Positions 1 to 7,166 are shown, counted from the stretch's first letter. The stretch: DNA of 27,588 nucleotides from an uncultured Roseburia sp. (GCA_900753715.1 CAAEAE010000099.1:1-27588), one strand, 5' to 3'. Numbers and translations: made by a program. The notes: generated from the sequence alone by a model not told the origin.

Positions 1-87
1 AGGGAAAAGGATACATATATAGAATTTTCAATGGCGGGAAGCCTTGAAAATAGGGGAAAGTTAAGAGAGTTAATAGATAAATTCTAG
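1..87 (+). CDS. C-terminal end of an unidentified protein (cut by window edge)
   Basis: An open frame enters from the left edge and ends at the TAG at 85-87, giving 28 residues that finish in KLRELIDKF. The charged, helical composition looks like a real protein tail. No family can be recognised from this length. A 57-base gap separates it from the next gene on the same strand, so the two could share a transcript. Confidence 0.4.
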   Translation, partial: REKDTYIEFSMAGSLENRGKLRELIDKF

Positions 88-144
88 TTTGATGAATTGA
101 AAAAGAGACATAAAAATAGGTATTTGACAAAGGGAGAAAAATAA

Positions 145-552
145 ATGATAAATCTGAGAAAAATTACTGAAGACAACTTTCTTGATGCATTTCGGTTAAA
201 ACTGGCTGAGGGACAGGAGGAATATGTTTCCCATCCAATCCGAAGTTTAGCACAGGCGTATGTTTATCGAGATCAGTGCCAGCCATTTGGAATTTATGCT
301 GGGGATGAAATAGTTGGTTACGTAATGGTCATCTACGATTATAACATTCCAGAATATGATATCTGGCATATGATGATAGATGCTTCCAAACAGGGGGAGG
401 GTTACGGAAGTACTGCTCTAAAACAAGTCATGGAATACATTTTTTACCGACCGCATATCAATCGTTGCCTTGCAAGGAAATATTCAGAAAAAGTGCCTAA
501 TAAATTTGGGGGAAAATATGGTACAGATAAGATTGCAATTCTTTCATGTTAA
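145..552 (+). CDS. GNAT-family N-acetyltransferase, C-terminus probably degraded
   Basis: This 135-residue protein matches the GNAT fold of small-molecule (polyamine-type) acetyltransferases, which transfer acetyl from acetyl-CoA to an amine. The acetyl-CoA loop is visible as QGEGYG at about residues 85-90, preceded by the beta-4 strand YDIWHMMID. The start has an AGGGAG site ten bases upstream. After EYIF (about residue 96) the expected region with an N-x-x-A and a YxKxGF motif is poor: a weak VPNKFGGKYG remains, and the +1 frame contains a better-looking IVALQGN stretch. Family members are usually about 150 residues or more. This suggests an indel near position 450, so the protein may be non-functional. 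The acceptor substrate cannot be inferred. Confidence 0.7.
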   Translation: MINLRKITEDNFLDAFRLKLAEGQEEYVSHPIRSLAQAYVYRDQCQPFGIYAGDEIVGYVMVIYDYNIPEYDIWHMMIDASKQGEGYGSTALKQVMEYIFYRPHINRCLARKYSEKVPNKFGGKYGTDKIAILSC

Positions 553-609
553 AGATTTGTAAAAATGAGATACGAGAAAATGAAAATGGTTGTGGGTTGC
601 GGATAAATA

Positions 610-653
610 TTGATATTGGTAATTGATTATGATACAATATCCGAAAAATCGGA
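610..653 (+). promoter_or_regulatory. Sigma-A-type promoter with adjacent inverted repeat
   Basis: TTGATA (610-615) and TACAAT (633-638) are separated by exactly 17 bases. They are followed directly by the inverted repeat TCCGA-AAAA-TCGGA (640-653), which overlaps the expected start of transcription. The repeat is placed where a repressor would act, and the XRE-type product of the gene at 683 is an obvious candidate for autoregulation (inference). Confidence 0.6.
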
Positions 654-682
654 ATGAGCAGGCGTAGAAAGGGTATTGTACC

Positions 683-1564
683 ATGAAGTTATATGAAAAA
701 ATCTTTGCCAGACTTAACGAACTACATATGAGTCAGACGGAACTGTCCAGAAGAACTGGTATTGCAACAAGTACAATCAGCGACTGGAGAAAGAAACAGA
801 TCAATCCTCAGGCAGATAAACTTGCCGCAATATGTAAAGCACTGGATATGTCACTAGTGGATTTGCTTTGTGATGAAGGAAGTCCGGTTCAAGTAACTTC
901 TACGGATTATTTCATAGATGAAGATCATATGCTGGAATTGTTTAGAAAATCAGATGTTGAAGGAAAGAGGGGAATTATAAGATATTTGGAACTCCTCGAA
1001 ATTTGTAAAGAGATTAATGAAACTAGCCATACGAAGAAACAGCGACGTAATATTTCTGTTATTCAGGATGTTGATGGGAACAATATTGTAGTGATAAATG
1101 ATATTAGATTTAAGGGAAAAAGATCCATTCATTGGAAAGAAGTCCGGGCATACTTGAAAGAATATATCGGTGATTTTTATAAGGTGGCTTCTACTGGAGA
1201 TGTTATATATATTGGATCTGATTTACCAAGTGAATATTCAGGATCTGTATATACAAAAAAGTTGAACGGAGCAGTGGCAAAGGCTAAAGCAAATGCAGCA
1301 CAGGGACTTTCTGAAATGATAGAAATATCAACAGGAAGATTTTTTAGAGAAAATAATGAAGAGAAACATAATTGGAATGCAAAAAATGGCTGGTATAGAT
1401 ATAATTCGTATTTTGCACTACCTGTATATGATGATAACGAAAATATAGAAAGATATAATGTATTTCATGCATCTTTGTTAATAAGACATGCAAGCGATGG
1501 CAAAATGTATTTATACGATATTATAGACATAAAAAAAGAAACGAGCCCCCCGTTGGAGCCATAA
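683..1564 (+). CDS. XRE-family regulator fused to a conjugative-element polyvalent-type domain
   Basis: The N-terminus (residues 9-63) is a Cro/C1-type helix-turn-helix with the turn and recognition helix around SQTELSRRTGIATSTISDW. After a linker, residues about 125-293 form a conserved-looking block with the segments GDVIYIGSDLPSEY, AKAKANAAQG, the EEKHNWNAKNGWYRY region, and NVFHASLLIRH before the terminal DIKKETSPPLEP. To my knowledge this block resembles a domain near the C-terminus of very large polyvalent proteins of Firmicutes conjugative elements (the LPD series). That assignment is from memory and needs an HMM search. The protein would bind DNA in the cytoplasm; the role of the second domain is unknown. 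A promoter with an operator-like repeat lies upstream. The gene may be a mobile-element leftover. Confidence 0.75.
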   Translation: MKLYEKIFARLNELHMSQTELSRRTGIATSTISDWRKKQINPQADKLAAICKALDMSLVDLLCDEGSPVQVTSTDYFIDEDHMLELFRKSDVEGKRGIIRYLELLEICKEINETSHTKKQRRNISVIQDVDGNNIVVINDIRFKGKRSIHWKEVRAYLKEYIGDFYKVASTGDVIYIGSDLPSEYSGSVYTKKLNGAVAKAKANAAQGLSEMIEISTGRFFRENNEEKHNWNAKNGWYRYNSYFALPVYDDNENIERYNVFHASLLIRHASDGKMYLYDIIDIKKETSPPLEP

Positions 1565-1766
1565 GGCTTTACTTGGCACAAAACCCATTTCTTTCATGAA
1601 TAGATAATACAATACGATAGAAGAAATGTCAATCCGAACATTTGAAAGGTTTGAACGATAAGACTTTTCTTCTTTTCATACAAGACCAACTATTAAAATT
1701 CAAACCTCAAAATGATTTTTTTTGAATAAAATGCAAGAAGTGTTTTGCAAAGAAAGGATACCTCTT

Positions 1767-2105
1767 ATGGAAGAAAGATTCATAGCATTTATAATTTGGG
1801 GAATCATCGGCTTATTATTTATTGTAATGGGCATCTATGAGTTTCATTCTAAGAAAGCAAAACCTTTCGGCTTTTGGGCAAATGCTGAGGTAGCACCTAT
1901 AGAAGATGTGAAAGGTTATAATCGTGCTTTGGGTATATTGTGGTGCGTATATGGTGTTTTGTTTACATTAATTGGATTGCCTTTATTAGATAGGCAAAAT
2001 TCGGGTTTAATTATAATACCAATATTGGGTGCAATGCTTATTAGTATTGCGGCTATAGCAACGTATGTAGTAGGTATTGAACCTAAATACCGCAAAAAGA
2101 AATAA
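1767..2105 (+). CDS. Small uncharacterised membrane protein
   Basis: I start the gene at ATG 1767 because AGAAAGGA lies about nine bases upstream; the frame is open back to 1722 but has no ribosome site there. The 112-residue product has three hydrophobic segments: IAFIIWGIIGLLFIVMGIY near the N-terminus, ALGILWCVYGVLFTLIGLPL in the middle, and IIPILGAMLISIAAIATYVV near the end. A basic KYRKKK tail follows. A conserved-looking loop reads FWANAEVAPIEDVKGYNRA. It is an inner-membrane protein of a type common in Clostridia with no known role. It stands alone, with 200 bases free on each side. Confidence 0.65.
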   Translation: MEERFIAFIIWGIIGLLFIVMGIYEFHSKKAKPFGFWANAEVAPIEDVKGYNRALGILWCVYGVLFTLIGLPLLDRQNSGLIIIPILGAMLISIAAIATYVVGIEPKYRKKK

Positions 2106-2349
2106 ATGGAAACTTGCGGTTATGCATGATGCAGAATCAGCTCTGAAAAATCGGACGTTGTGAGGCACACTTTTTTATATTTCCCCGGCATTGGCGATTT
2201 GTCAACTAAATATATTAAATTACGGTATGATCAGTTAGAATCAGGCATGTAAATAACGCTTGCACAGTGCATGATTCAATGCAAGTTTGACTTGCTAGCC
2301 ATCTGAAAGAATTAAAAGCATAATGATACTGAAAGGAGGAACACATGAC

Positions 2350-3075
2350 ATGAAATTAGGACAGACAATTTTGGATATACGAAAAGAAAGAAAAATGACA
2401 CAAGAAGAATTTGCCCAAATTTTTCATGTTACACGACAGACAGTATCAAATTGGGAGAAAGAAAAGAATTATCCGGATTTAGAAACTCTGATTTCTATGA
2501 GCGATGAATTTAATATCTCCCTGGATGTTATGCTAAAGGAGGATAAGAAGATGGTCAAAAAATTGAATAAGGAAATAACATTTAGTAAAAGGTTTAAGAA
2601 AAATGCAATTTTAATTCTGGTTTGTATTGTGGCAGCATTGGCGATTGGTGCAACAGGCTGGGGCATCGCTTGGAATAATGCAAAAAACTCTTTAGAAACG
2701 AAGTTTCATAAAGGCGTGGAAATGAATGAATTTCGTTTTGATAAGCAGTCAGGTTATTATAAAAAGATGATTGACCAGGAAAGCTATTATACGTTGCCAA
2801 ATCAGTCAATGCCGAAGTATTTTGATTTCGTGCTTCATTTCCACAATGCAGTTTTGGATTATTATACAATAGAAAATGGAGATAATATCCAAATACGGTG
2901 GAGTGGAAGGGATCAGGAAGGAAAAATGGAGCACTCAATCTTTTGTTTGGATGAGCATGGGAAGTATGAATATACTTTTTCAGAAGAACAAGAAAAGGAA
3001 TTATGTGAAAGAAATACAGAAATCCGTTTAATTCTTCAAGATGGCGAGAAGATATACGAAAGTGTATATGAATAG
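2350..3075 (+). CDS. XRE-family regulator with one transmembrane segment
   Basis: The start at ATG 2350 is set by AAAGGAGGA ending ten bases upstream. An earlier in-frame ATG at 2323 lacks a site. The 241-residue protein has a helix-turn-helix at residues 4-58 (TQEEFAQIFHVTRQTVSNWE), a linker, one membrane helix around AILILVCIVAALAIGATGWGI (about residues 81-102), and a soluble C-terminal domain of about 135 residues. It resembles the membrane-anchored XRE regulators common in Firmicutes, in which the outer domain may sense an envelope or small-molecule signal. The signal and targets cannot be read from sequence. It is monocistronic, ahead of a decayed region. Confidence 0.75.
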   Translation: MKLGQTILDIRKERKMTQEEFAQIFHVTRQTVSNWEKEKNYPDLETLISMSDEFNISLDVMLKEDKKMVKKLNKEITFSKRFKKNAILILVCIVAALAIGATGWGIAWNNAKNSLETKFHKGVEMNEFRFDKQSGYYKKMIDQESYYTLPNQSMPKYFDFVLHFHNAVLDYYTIENGDNIQIRWSGRDQEGKMEHSIFCLDEHGKYEYTFSEEQEKELCERNTEIRLILQDGEKIYESVYE

Positions 3076-3119
3076 TTTGATGTAGAATTTAAACAACTCG
3101 GAAGTTGCGAGGGTTCATC

Positions 3120-3248
3120 ATGTTTTTAGGTGGAAATGAAGTTTTCACCAATGAACGACATCATCACGAGATCTATTTATCAGACCCTAGAAAAGTTGCA
3201 CAGGAAAAATGCAAAACTGTTATCAGGCATCCGATAAAAAAATTGTAA
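3120..3248 (+). pseudogene. C-terminal fragment of a GyrI-like domain protein
   Basis: A 42-residue frame contains HHHEIYLSDPRKVA followed by KTVIRHPIKKL. This closely matches the C-terminal signature HHEIYLSDPRKTAPEKLKTVIRHP of GyrI-like (SbmC/BmrR C-terminal type) small-molecule-binding proteins, which are normally about 150-200 residues. Everything upstream of this strand is missing, and no ribosome site precedes the first ATG. I read it as the remnant of a deleted gene, starting a run of truncated genes that continues to 4362. Confidence 0.7.
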
Positions 3249-3269
3249 ATGTAAATCAAAATATTTTTA

Positions 3270-3298
3270 TTGATCCTTTCATGATAATTGCATATAAT
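3270..3298 (+). promoter_or_regulatory. Promoter of the type III antitoxin RNA
   Basis: TTGATC (3270-3275) and a perfect TATAAT (3293-3298) are separated by 17 bases. They lie about 25 bases before two 36-base direct repeats. Transcription would start near 3305 and run through the repeats into the terminator at 3401. This is the usual arrangement of a ToxI-type antitoxin RNA gene. Confidence 0.65.
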
Positions 3299-3323
3299 AT
3301 AGATGAGCAAGATTACTTGCTTG

Positions 3324-3395
3324 ATTTAAGTGCGTTGCTACTTTGAGTGCAAACCTTTAATTTAAGTGCTTCGCAGCTTAAAATGCGAATCGTTA
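3324..3395 (+). ncRNA. ToxI/CptI-like antitoxin RNA: two 36-nt direct repeats
   Basis: Two tandem 36-base units (3324-3359 and 3360-3395) share ATTTAAGTGC at their start and TTA near their end. About 26 positions are identical, and the differences leave a small hairpin in each unit (AAGTGC-GTT-GCTACTT and TTAAGTGC-TTC-GCAGCTTAA). A promoter precedes them and a strong terminator follows, then a fragment starting MDFYRINEDYNRYLQ. In type III toxin-antitoxin systems, tandem repeats of about this length, a terminator and a toxN/cptN gene occur in exactly this order; the repeats are cut by the toxin and bind it. Family assignment is inference from architecture and the toxin N-terminus. The toxin is broken. 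Confidence 0.6.
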
Positions 3396-3400
3396 ATATT

Positions 3401-3432
3401 CAGGGAGATAAGCTTCTTATCTCCCTGTTTTG
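3401..3432 (+). terminator. Rho-independent terminator between antitoxin RNA and toxin remnant
   Basis: A perfect 12-bp stem, CAGGGAGATAAG (3401-3412) and CTTATCTCCCTG (3416-3427), closes a CTT loop and is followed by TTTTGTT. In type III systems a partly read-through terminator at this place sets the ratio of antitoxin RNA to toxin message. Confidence 0.85.
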
Positions 3433-3453
3433 TTATACTATGGAGGATAAAAT

Positions 3454-3625
3454 ATGGATTTTTACCGTATAAATGAGGACTACAATCGATATCTCCAGAA
3501 TTATGAAAAAGAAATTAACTGATAACAGCTGTGCATTCAGTATTTTGGAGCAGGGATATCGAGAATATATTGAGAATGTTTTAAGAAAAAAGCCTCCGGG
3601 TCCTCCAATCCCTGAAAAGTTATGG
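3454..3625 (+). pseudogene. Internally deleted ToxN/CptN-like type III toxin
   Basis: GGAGG at 3442 precedes ATG 3454, which opens MDFYRINEDYNRYLQNYEKEIN and then hits TGA at 3520. This N-terminus is typical of ToxN/AbiQ/CptN endoribonucleases, which usually begin M-x-FYRI-x-x-x-Y-x-x-YL. In another frame (through 3515-3625) follows DNSCAFSILEQGYREYIENV, which resembles the cysteine/LLE-containing C-terminal helix of the family. The usual 150-170-residue toxin is therefore reduced to its two ends joined out of frame. The catalytic core is gone, so no RNase activity is expected. The last codons before the HxlR fragment (KKPPGPPIPEKL) are not recognised. Confidence 0.5.
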
Positions 3626-3745
3626 TTAACGCGTTTCAGGTATTGGTCTTCTATTTTCTTCGCCCCAGGTACATAGCTGATCAAGAACTTCCATGAGTGA
3701 GATGCCTCTTTCTGTAAGAGAGTACCGAAGAATTTCCTGTTGTAA
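3626..3745 (-). pseudogene. C-terminal fragment of an HxlR-family regulator
   Basis: Reading the minus strand from about 3740 gives EILRYSLTERGISLMEVLDQ, then LCTWGEENRRPIPETR and a stop at 3626-3628. The core YSLTERG-x-SL-x-x-VLD-x-LC-x-WG is the end of the winged-helix domain of HxlR regulators, which respond to electrophiles and often sit divergently from flavin or nitro reductases. About the first 65-70 residues, including the recognition helix, are missing. The break lies exactly where the divergent flavin reductase fragment begins. Confidence 0.75.
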
Positions 3746-3972
3746 TGGAATGTGAGCTTCTGGATTTTCTGGATACAGAGCATGTATCGGGAATCGTTGG
3801 AAAGATTGTAAATGTTAAAGCTGAGGAAGATGTACTTTCTGAGAATGGCAAGGTAGACCCGGAGAAACTTCACGCTCTAATGTTTGATCAGTTTCAGAAT
3901 GGCTATTATTCTACAGGTGAGAAAGTTGCAACAGCATGGAATGCAGGCAAAAATCTGATGAATAAAAATTAA
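3730..3972 (+). pseudogene. C-terminal fragment of a flavin reductase (FMN-binding split barrel)
   Basis: From 3730 the plus strand reads EFPVVMECELLDFLDTEHVS followed by GIVGKIVNVKAEEDVL and ends GEKVATAWNAGKNLMNKN. This is the C-terminal third of the flavin reductase-like family (about 180-200 residues), in which VGKIVNV forms the last barrel strands. The N-terminal FMN-binding part is missing and there is no start signal. It is divergent from the HxlR fragment, and both lost their 5' halves at the same point. One deletion across the shared promoter region explains both. Confidence 0.75.
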
Positions 3973-4005
3973 ATCTAAAATTAATAATTAGTAATTAAAA
4001 TGTCT

Positions 4006-4047
4006 ACAGCAGGAAGTTTTTGCATCAAACCTCCTGCTGTTTTTTTA
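4006..4047 (+). terminator. Terminator after the flavin reductase remnant
   Basis: ACAGCAGGA (4006-4014) pairs with TCCTGCTGT (4032-4040) and is followed by six or more T. The T-run overlaps the stop codon (4045-4047) of the convergent YbaK-like gene. Confidence 0.8.
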
Positions 4048-4362
4048 GTCACTTCCGGCAAACGTGCATACACCGCCCACCGCATGTCCAATCCGCTCCG
4101 GTGCCTCATCCGGTTTGAGCATTTTTGCCTTTGTTCCAAACTGCTCTTTATACTTCCGGTTATCAATCTTCACATCGCCTGCCGTGACTACTAAGACCGG
4201 CGTATCATCCACCAGAAACGACAACGATTTTGCGATTCGGCACGGCTCACAATGCAGTGCCTCTGCCGCCAATTCCACCGTGGCACTCGAAACCTCAAAC
4301 TCCTGTATCCGTTCCTCTATCCCGGCTTTCCTAAAATATTCCCTGACCTGTTCAATCGCCAT
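4045..4362 (-). pseudogene. YbaK/EbsC-family aminoacyl-tRNA deacylase, C-terminally truncated
   Basis: The 105-residue product begins MAIEQVREYFRKAGIEERIQ and contains the family core SSATVELAAEALHCEPCRIA, KSLSFLVDD and the lysine-bearing GDVKIDNRKYKEQFG. These proteins hydrolyse mischarged tRNA (for example Cys-tRNA-Pro). Full-length members are about 155 residues and continue GGVCPF with a conserved strand and helix. Here GGVCTFAGSD ends at a stop that lies inside the T-run of the terminator of the neighbouring gene. About 50 residues, including part of the substrate pocket, are lost, so activity is doubtful. The start at 4362 is supported by similarity to the family N-terminus. Confidence 0.8.
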
Positions 4363-4381
4363 GATGTATTTTCTCCTTATC

Positions 4382-6055
4382 CTATGCCTGCTCTATAAAA
4401 TCATGATAAAATTTTTCATAAGGACATGGCTTTCCAAAATAATATCCCTGTATATAATCCGGTTTCAGACGATTAATACGTTCTAATTCCTCTTTCGTCT
4501 CAATTCCTTCTATGCAGAGCTTTAAATTGATGCCGCGAATCATCTCAATAATATGATGCAGCAAATTGTATTCATATTCATTGCTCAATGCCCTTACCGT
4601 AAAGGTCCGGTCAATTTTAATCATATTCGGACTGAGGTCATACAGATAATGGAAATTTGAATATCCCGTTCCAAAATCGTCGATTGCCAGTAAAATTCCA
4701 TGCTCGCGCAGGCGCTTCCACAAATCCATACAACGATAATTGGACTCTAAAAAGCCGCTCTCCGTCAACTCTACAATGACATCTTCCGGCTTTAAGCCGT
4801 ATTCCCTGACACTGGTTAAAATCTCTGTCAGAATCGGACTCTTCATAACCTGTATATAGGAAACATTGACACTGATTTTAAAATCCGGCACATACTTGTG
4901 AACCTCACGGCATACGGACAGTGCCTGATGAAGCACCCATTTGCCAACCGGTATAATCAGACCTGTTTCCTCTAAAATCGGGATAAATTCCACCGGTGAA
5001 ACCATACCCATTTTTTCCGAATGAAAACGCAACAGGGTCTCGGCTGCAAACAGTTGATTATCCACCGCACTCACAACCGGCTGAAAATACGTCTCAAATC
5101 CACTGAAATCATTGTATACCGAACGCCTCAAATCGCGTACCAGTTCCTTTTTCCTAAGGAACTTCTCATAATCTTCCTTGCAAAATAGGTAGCAGCGATT
5201 CTTGCCATCACGCTTTGCTTCACTTAGTGCAAACTCTGACAGCTTCATCAGATTCTGAAAGGAGTGCTCCGTCACATCCCTGCTCTCTAACAGACCTGCT
5301 GAAATGGTATAGACTGTCTCGTAATGATTCTGCTCTATGAACCTGTCTATCTCAAAACGGACTTTCTTATACAGCTTCCTTGCCTCATCCGTAGTTCCGC
5401 CCAGAAAATCCACAATAATAAATTCATCTGCTACAATGCGATAAAGCTGTTGCCCCGGTGCAATACACCTTGCGATGCAGTTGGCTGTCTCATGGATAAT
5501 CATATCTCCGTATTCAATCCCCAGATTTTCATTGATGTCTTTAAAATCATCAATACCGATACGCAGAATGAATCCTTCCGGAAATACCTTGCCTATGGTA
5601 TATAAATAATCCTGTAGGCTGGTTTCTCCTAACAGACCACTGACATTATCCGCCTTCTGCTTTGCTCCTATCTCGTTAATACATCCGACCATGCACATTG
5701 GCTGCCCATCTTCACCGTTCACTGTCCGTCCACGGCAGTTAATCCAGATTGGCTGTCCGTCCAGTCCCAACCACCGATACTGAAGATTATGAAAATGCTT
5801 GATGCCCTGTTTCATTTGAGAAAGATCTTCCTGAAGCATTTCTAAATCCTCCGGATGCACAAATTTTTCATGCGTCTTTTGGACATCATGAAAAGCATTT
5901 GTCGGCATACAGAATCTATCCAATGCATGGGAGGAGATATAGTAATAATCTTTTTTAAAATCATATAGATATAAGTAGTCGTCCATACATGGACACAGCA
6001 ATTCAATGCCTTCCTGAAACTGCTCCACAGTAATCGGATATGATTTTTCCCCCAT
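4382..6055 (-). CDS. PAS-GGDEF-EAL protein, probable c-di-GMP phosphodiesterase
   Basis: The 557-residue cytoplasmic protein has a PAS-like domain (about 20-130), a GGDEF domain (about 135-295) and an EAL domain (about 305-555). The cyclase signature is degenerate: residues 208-212 read VADEF instead of GGDEF, so diguanylate synthesis is unlikely. The EAL domain keeps the metal and catalytic set: Glu339 within ETL (in place of EAL), Asn in SVNVS, Glu in VELTES, DDFGTGYS (459-466), Lys in MIKID, EGIET (516-520) and QGYYFGKP (536-543). It should hydrolyse c-di-GMP, with the PAS and GGDEF domains as sensors. GGAGG lies upstream of the start. It stands downstream of tadA with a 137-base gap. Confidence 0.9.
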   Translation of the reverse strand: MGEKSYPITVEQFQEGIELLCPCMDDYLYLYDFKKDYYYISSHALDRFCMPTNAFHDVQKTHEKFVHPEDLEMLQEDLSQMKQGIKHFHNLQYRWLGLDGQPIWINCRGRTVNGEDGQPMCMVGCINEIGAKQKADNVSGLLGETSLQDYLYTIGKVFPEGFILRIGIDDFKDINENLGIEYGDMIIHETANCIARCIAPGQQLYRIVADEFIIVDFLGGTTDEARKLYKKVRFEIDRFIEQNHYETVYTISAGLLESRDVTEHSFQNLMKLSEFALSEAKRDGKNRCYLFCKEDYEKFLRKKELVRDLRRSVYNDFSGFETYFQPVVSAVDNQLFAAETLLRFHSEKMGMVSPVEFIPILEETGLIIPVGKWVLHQALSVCREVHKYVPDFKISVNVSYIQVMKSPILTEILTSVREYGLKPEDVIVELTESGFLESNYRCMDLWKRLREHGILLAIDDFGTGYSNFHYLYDLSPNMIKIDRTFTVRALSNEYEYNLLHHIIEMIRGINLKLCIEGIETKEELERINRLKPDYIQGYYFGKPCPYEKFYHDFIEQA

Positions 6056-6192
6056 GACCGTACCTCCATTACCATTTTTGTTCTAACATTTCATCTATGT
6101 TCTGACTTCTTTTTTTTCTATACGATATTATAACTTGTTTTCTATATAATTTCCATGTTTTTCATTCAGTTTTTGGTTATAAAATTACATTT

Positions 6193-6675
6193 TTATACAA
6201 CTTCTTTGTTTTTCCTCTTTTTTTCCCGCAGTTCCTTAAAAAAACCACTGAGCATTTGCGAACATTCCTCTTCTAAAATTCCCTTCGTAATATGAACCTG
6301 ATGATTAAACGCAGGAATATCCAAGAGATTTAACACAGAACCCGCACATCCTGCTTTCGGATTCATACTTCCTATGACAACTTCATCGATTCTCGCCTGT
6401 ACAATCGCTCCTGCACACATCTGACAAGGCTCTAAGGTCACATACATCGTACATCCCTCTAAGCGCCAGTCCCCCAGCTTCTTACTCGCCTTTTTGATTG
6501 CAGACATTTCTGCATGGGCAACCGTATTCTTATCGGTGTTACGCCGGTTATAACCTCTCGCTATGATTTTGTCCTGATACACAATCACGCAGCCAATCGG
6601 AACCTCCTCTAAGGCATACGCCTTCTTGGCTTCCCGTATGGCTGCGCGCATATATTTTTCCCTATTCTTCTCCAT
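6193..6675 (-). CDS. tadA: tRNA-specific adenosine deaminase TadA
   Basis: TadA converts adenosine 34 to inosine in the wobble position of tRNA-Arg(ACG). The zinc site is complete: HAEMSAI (His and the proton-shuttle Glu) and EPCQMCAGA (PCxxC). The start I prefer is ATG 6675 (MEKNREKYMRAAI, 160 residues), which fits the family length. The frame is open further upstream but that part overlaps the preceding gene and has no family similarity. An alternative ATG at 6687 adds four residues. The gene overlaps the end of the PsiE-like gene by 14 bases, suggesting coupled translation. The C-terminus is lysine-rich (KKRKNKEVV), as in other clostridial copies. Confidence 0.95.
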   Translation of the reverse strand: MEKNREKYMRAAIREAKKAYALEEVPIGCVIVYQDKIIARGYNRRNTDKNTVAHAEMSAIKKASKKLGDWRLEGCTMYVTLEPCQMCAGAIVQARIDEVVIGSMNPKAGCAGSVLNLLDIPAFNHQVHITKGILEEECSQMLSGFFKELREKKRKNKEVV

Positions 6676-7108
6676 CGGATTTTTCATCCCCCATCTCATT
6701 CCTGCATGTAGAAAAAATACTCTTTCTTTTTCCTGCCTCCGGCGGAATCTGAATGTATTTTTTAATTGCAAAAAGCAATGCTATGCTGACAATTGATACA
6801 AAATCCTCAAATGCCGAAGTATCTCCTATAATCATATGCCTTGATACCAGGAAAATCAATACCTCTAATACGGTATCGGCACTCGGCTGGCAGAGCATTT
6901 TTAAGAACTCAATACTGATGACAATTTCAAAGATTGCATCGAGGAATACATAAAATGATCCGGTATGCCCTCTCTGTGACCAGAACAGCAAAAATTCCTC
7001 TCTTAATCCCAATGCTGCAATGACAATCCCGGCAACTACTACCACTGCCATAATCAGCTCTAAATAATTACATAATTCATAGAGAAAATCTCTTATTTTT
7101 TTTACCAT
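6662..7108 (-). CDS. PsiE-family membrane protein
   Basis: The 148-residue protein has four predicted membrane helices: around LELIMAVVVVAGIVIAALGL, the FYVFLDAIFEIVISIEFLKM region, VLEVLIFLVSRHMII, and FVSIVSIALLFAIKKYI. The segment SRHMIIGDTSAFED is a hallmark of the phosphate-starvation-inducible PsiE family. The biochemical function of that family is not established. GGAGGGA precedes the ATG at 7108. The tail (about residues 125-148) is polar and its last codons overlap the start of tadA. The SRP RNA gene lies upstream on the same strand, 58 bases away. Confidence 0.75.
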   Translation of the reverse strand: MVKKIRDFLYELCNYLELIMAVVVVAGIVIAALGLREEFLLFWSQRGHTGSFYVFLDAIFEIVISIEFLKMLCQPSADTVLEVLIFLVSRHMIIGDTSAFEDFVSIVSIALLFAIKKYIQIPPEAGKRKSIFSTCRNEMGDEKSDGEE

Positions 7109-7166
7109 GCTTGTCCCTCCAGACCGGAACTTCTCTAATTCTAAATAAAATAATAAGCATTAAAAT

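Noticed and set aside
2106..2349. A 38-codon frame (FPGIGDLSTKYIKLRYDQLE) between two genes
   Set aside because: No start, no ribosome site and no family similarity that I recognise; I see no gene in this gap.
3324..3395. Two-repeat array as a mini CRISPR
   Set aside because: The 36-base units are contiguous with no spacers and no cas genes are near; promoter, terminator and toxin-like start fit a type III antitoxin RNA better.
3433..3873. A 146-residue minus-strand frame across the graveyard
   Set aside because: It is antisense to the flavin reductase and toxin fragments, and the minus-strand HxlR fragment lies in it only partly and in a recognisable frame of its own. It has no ribosome site.
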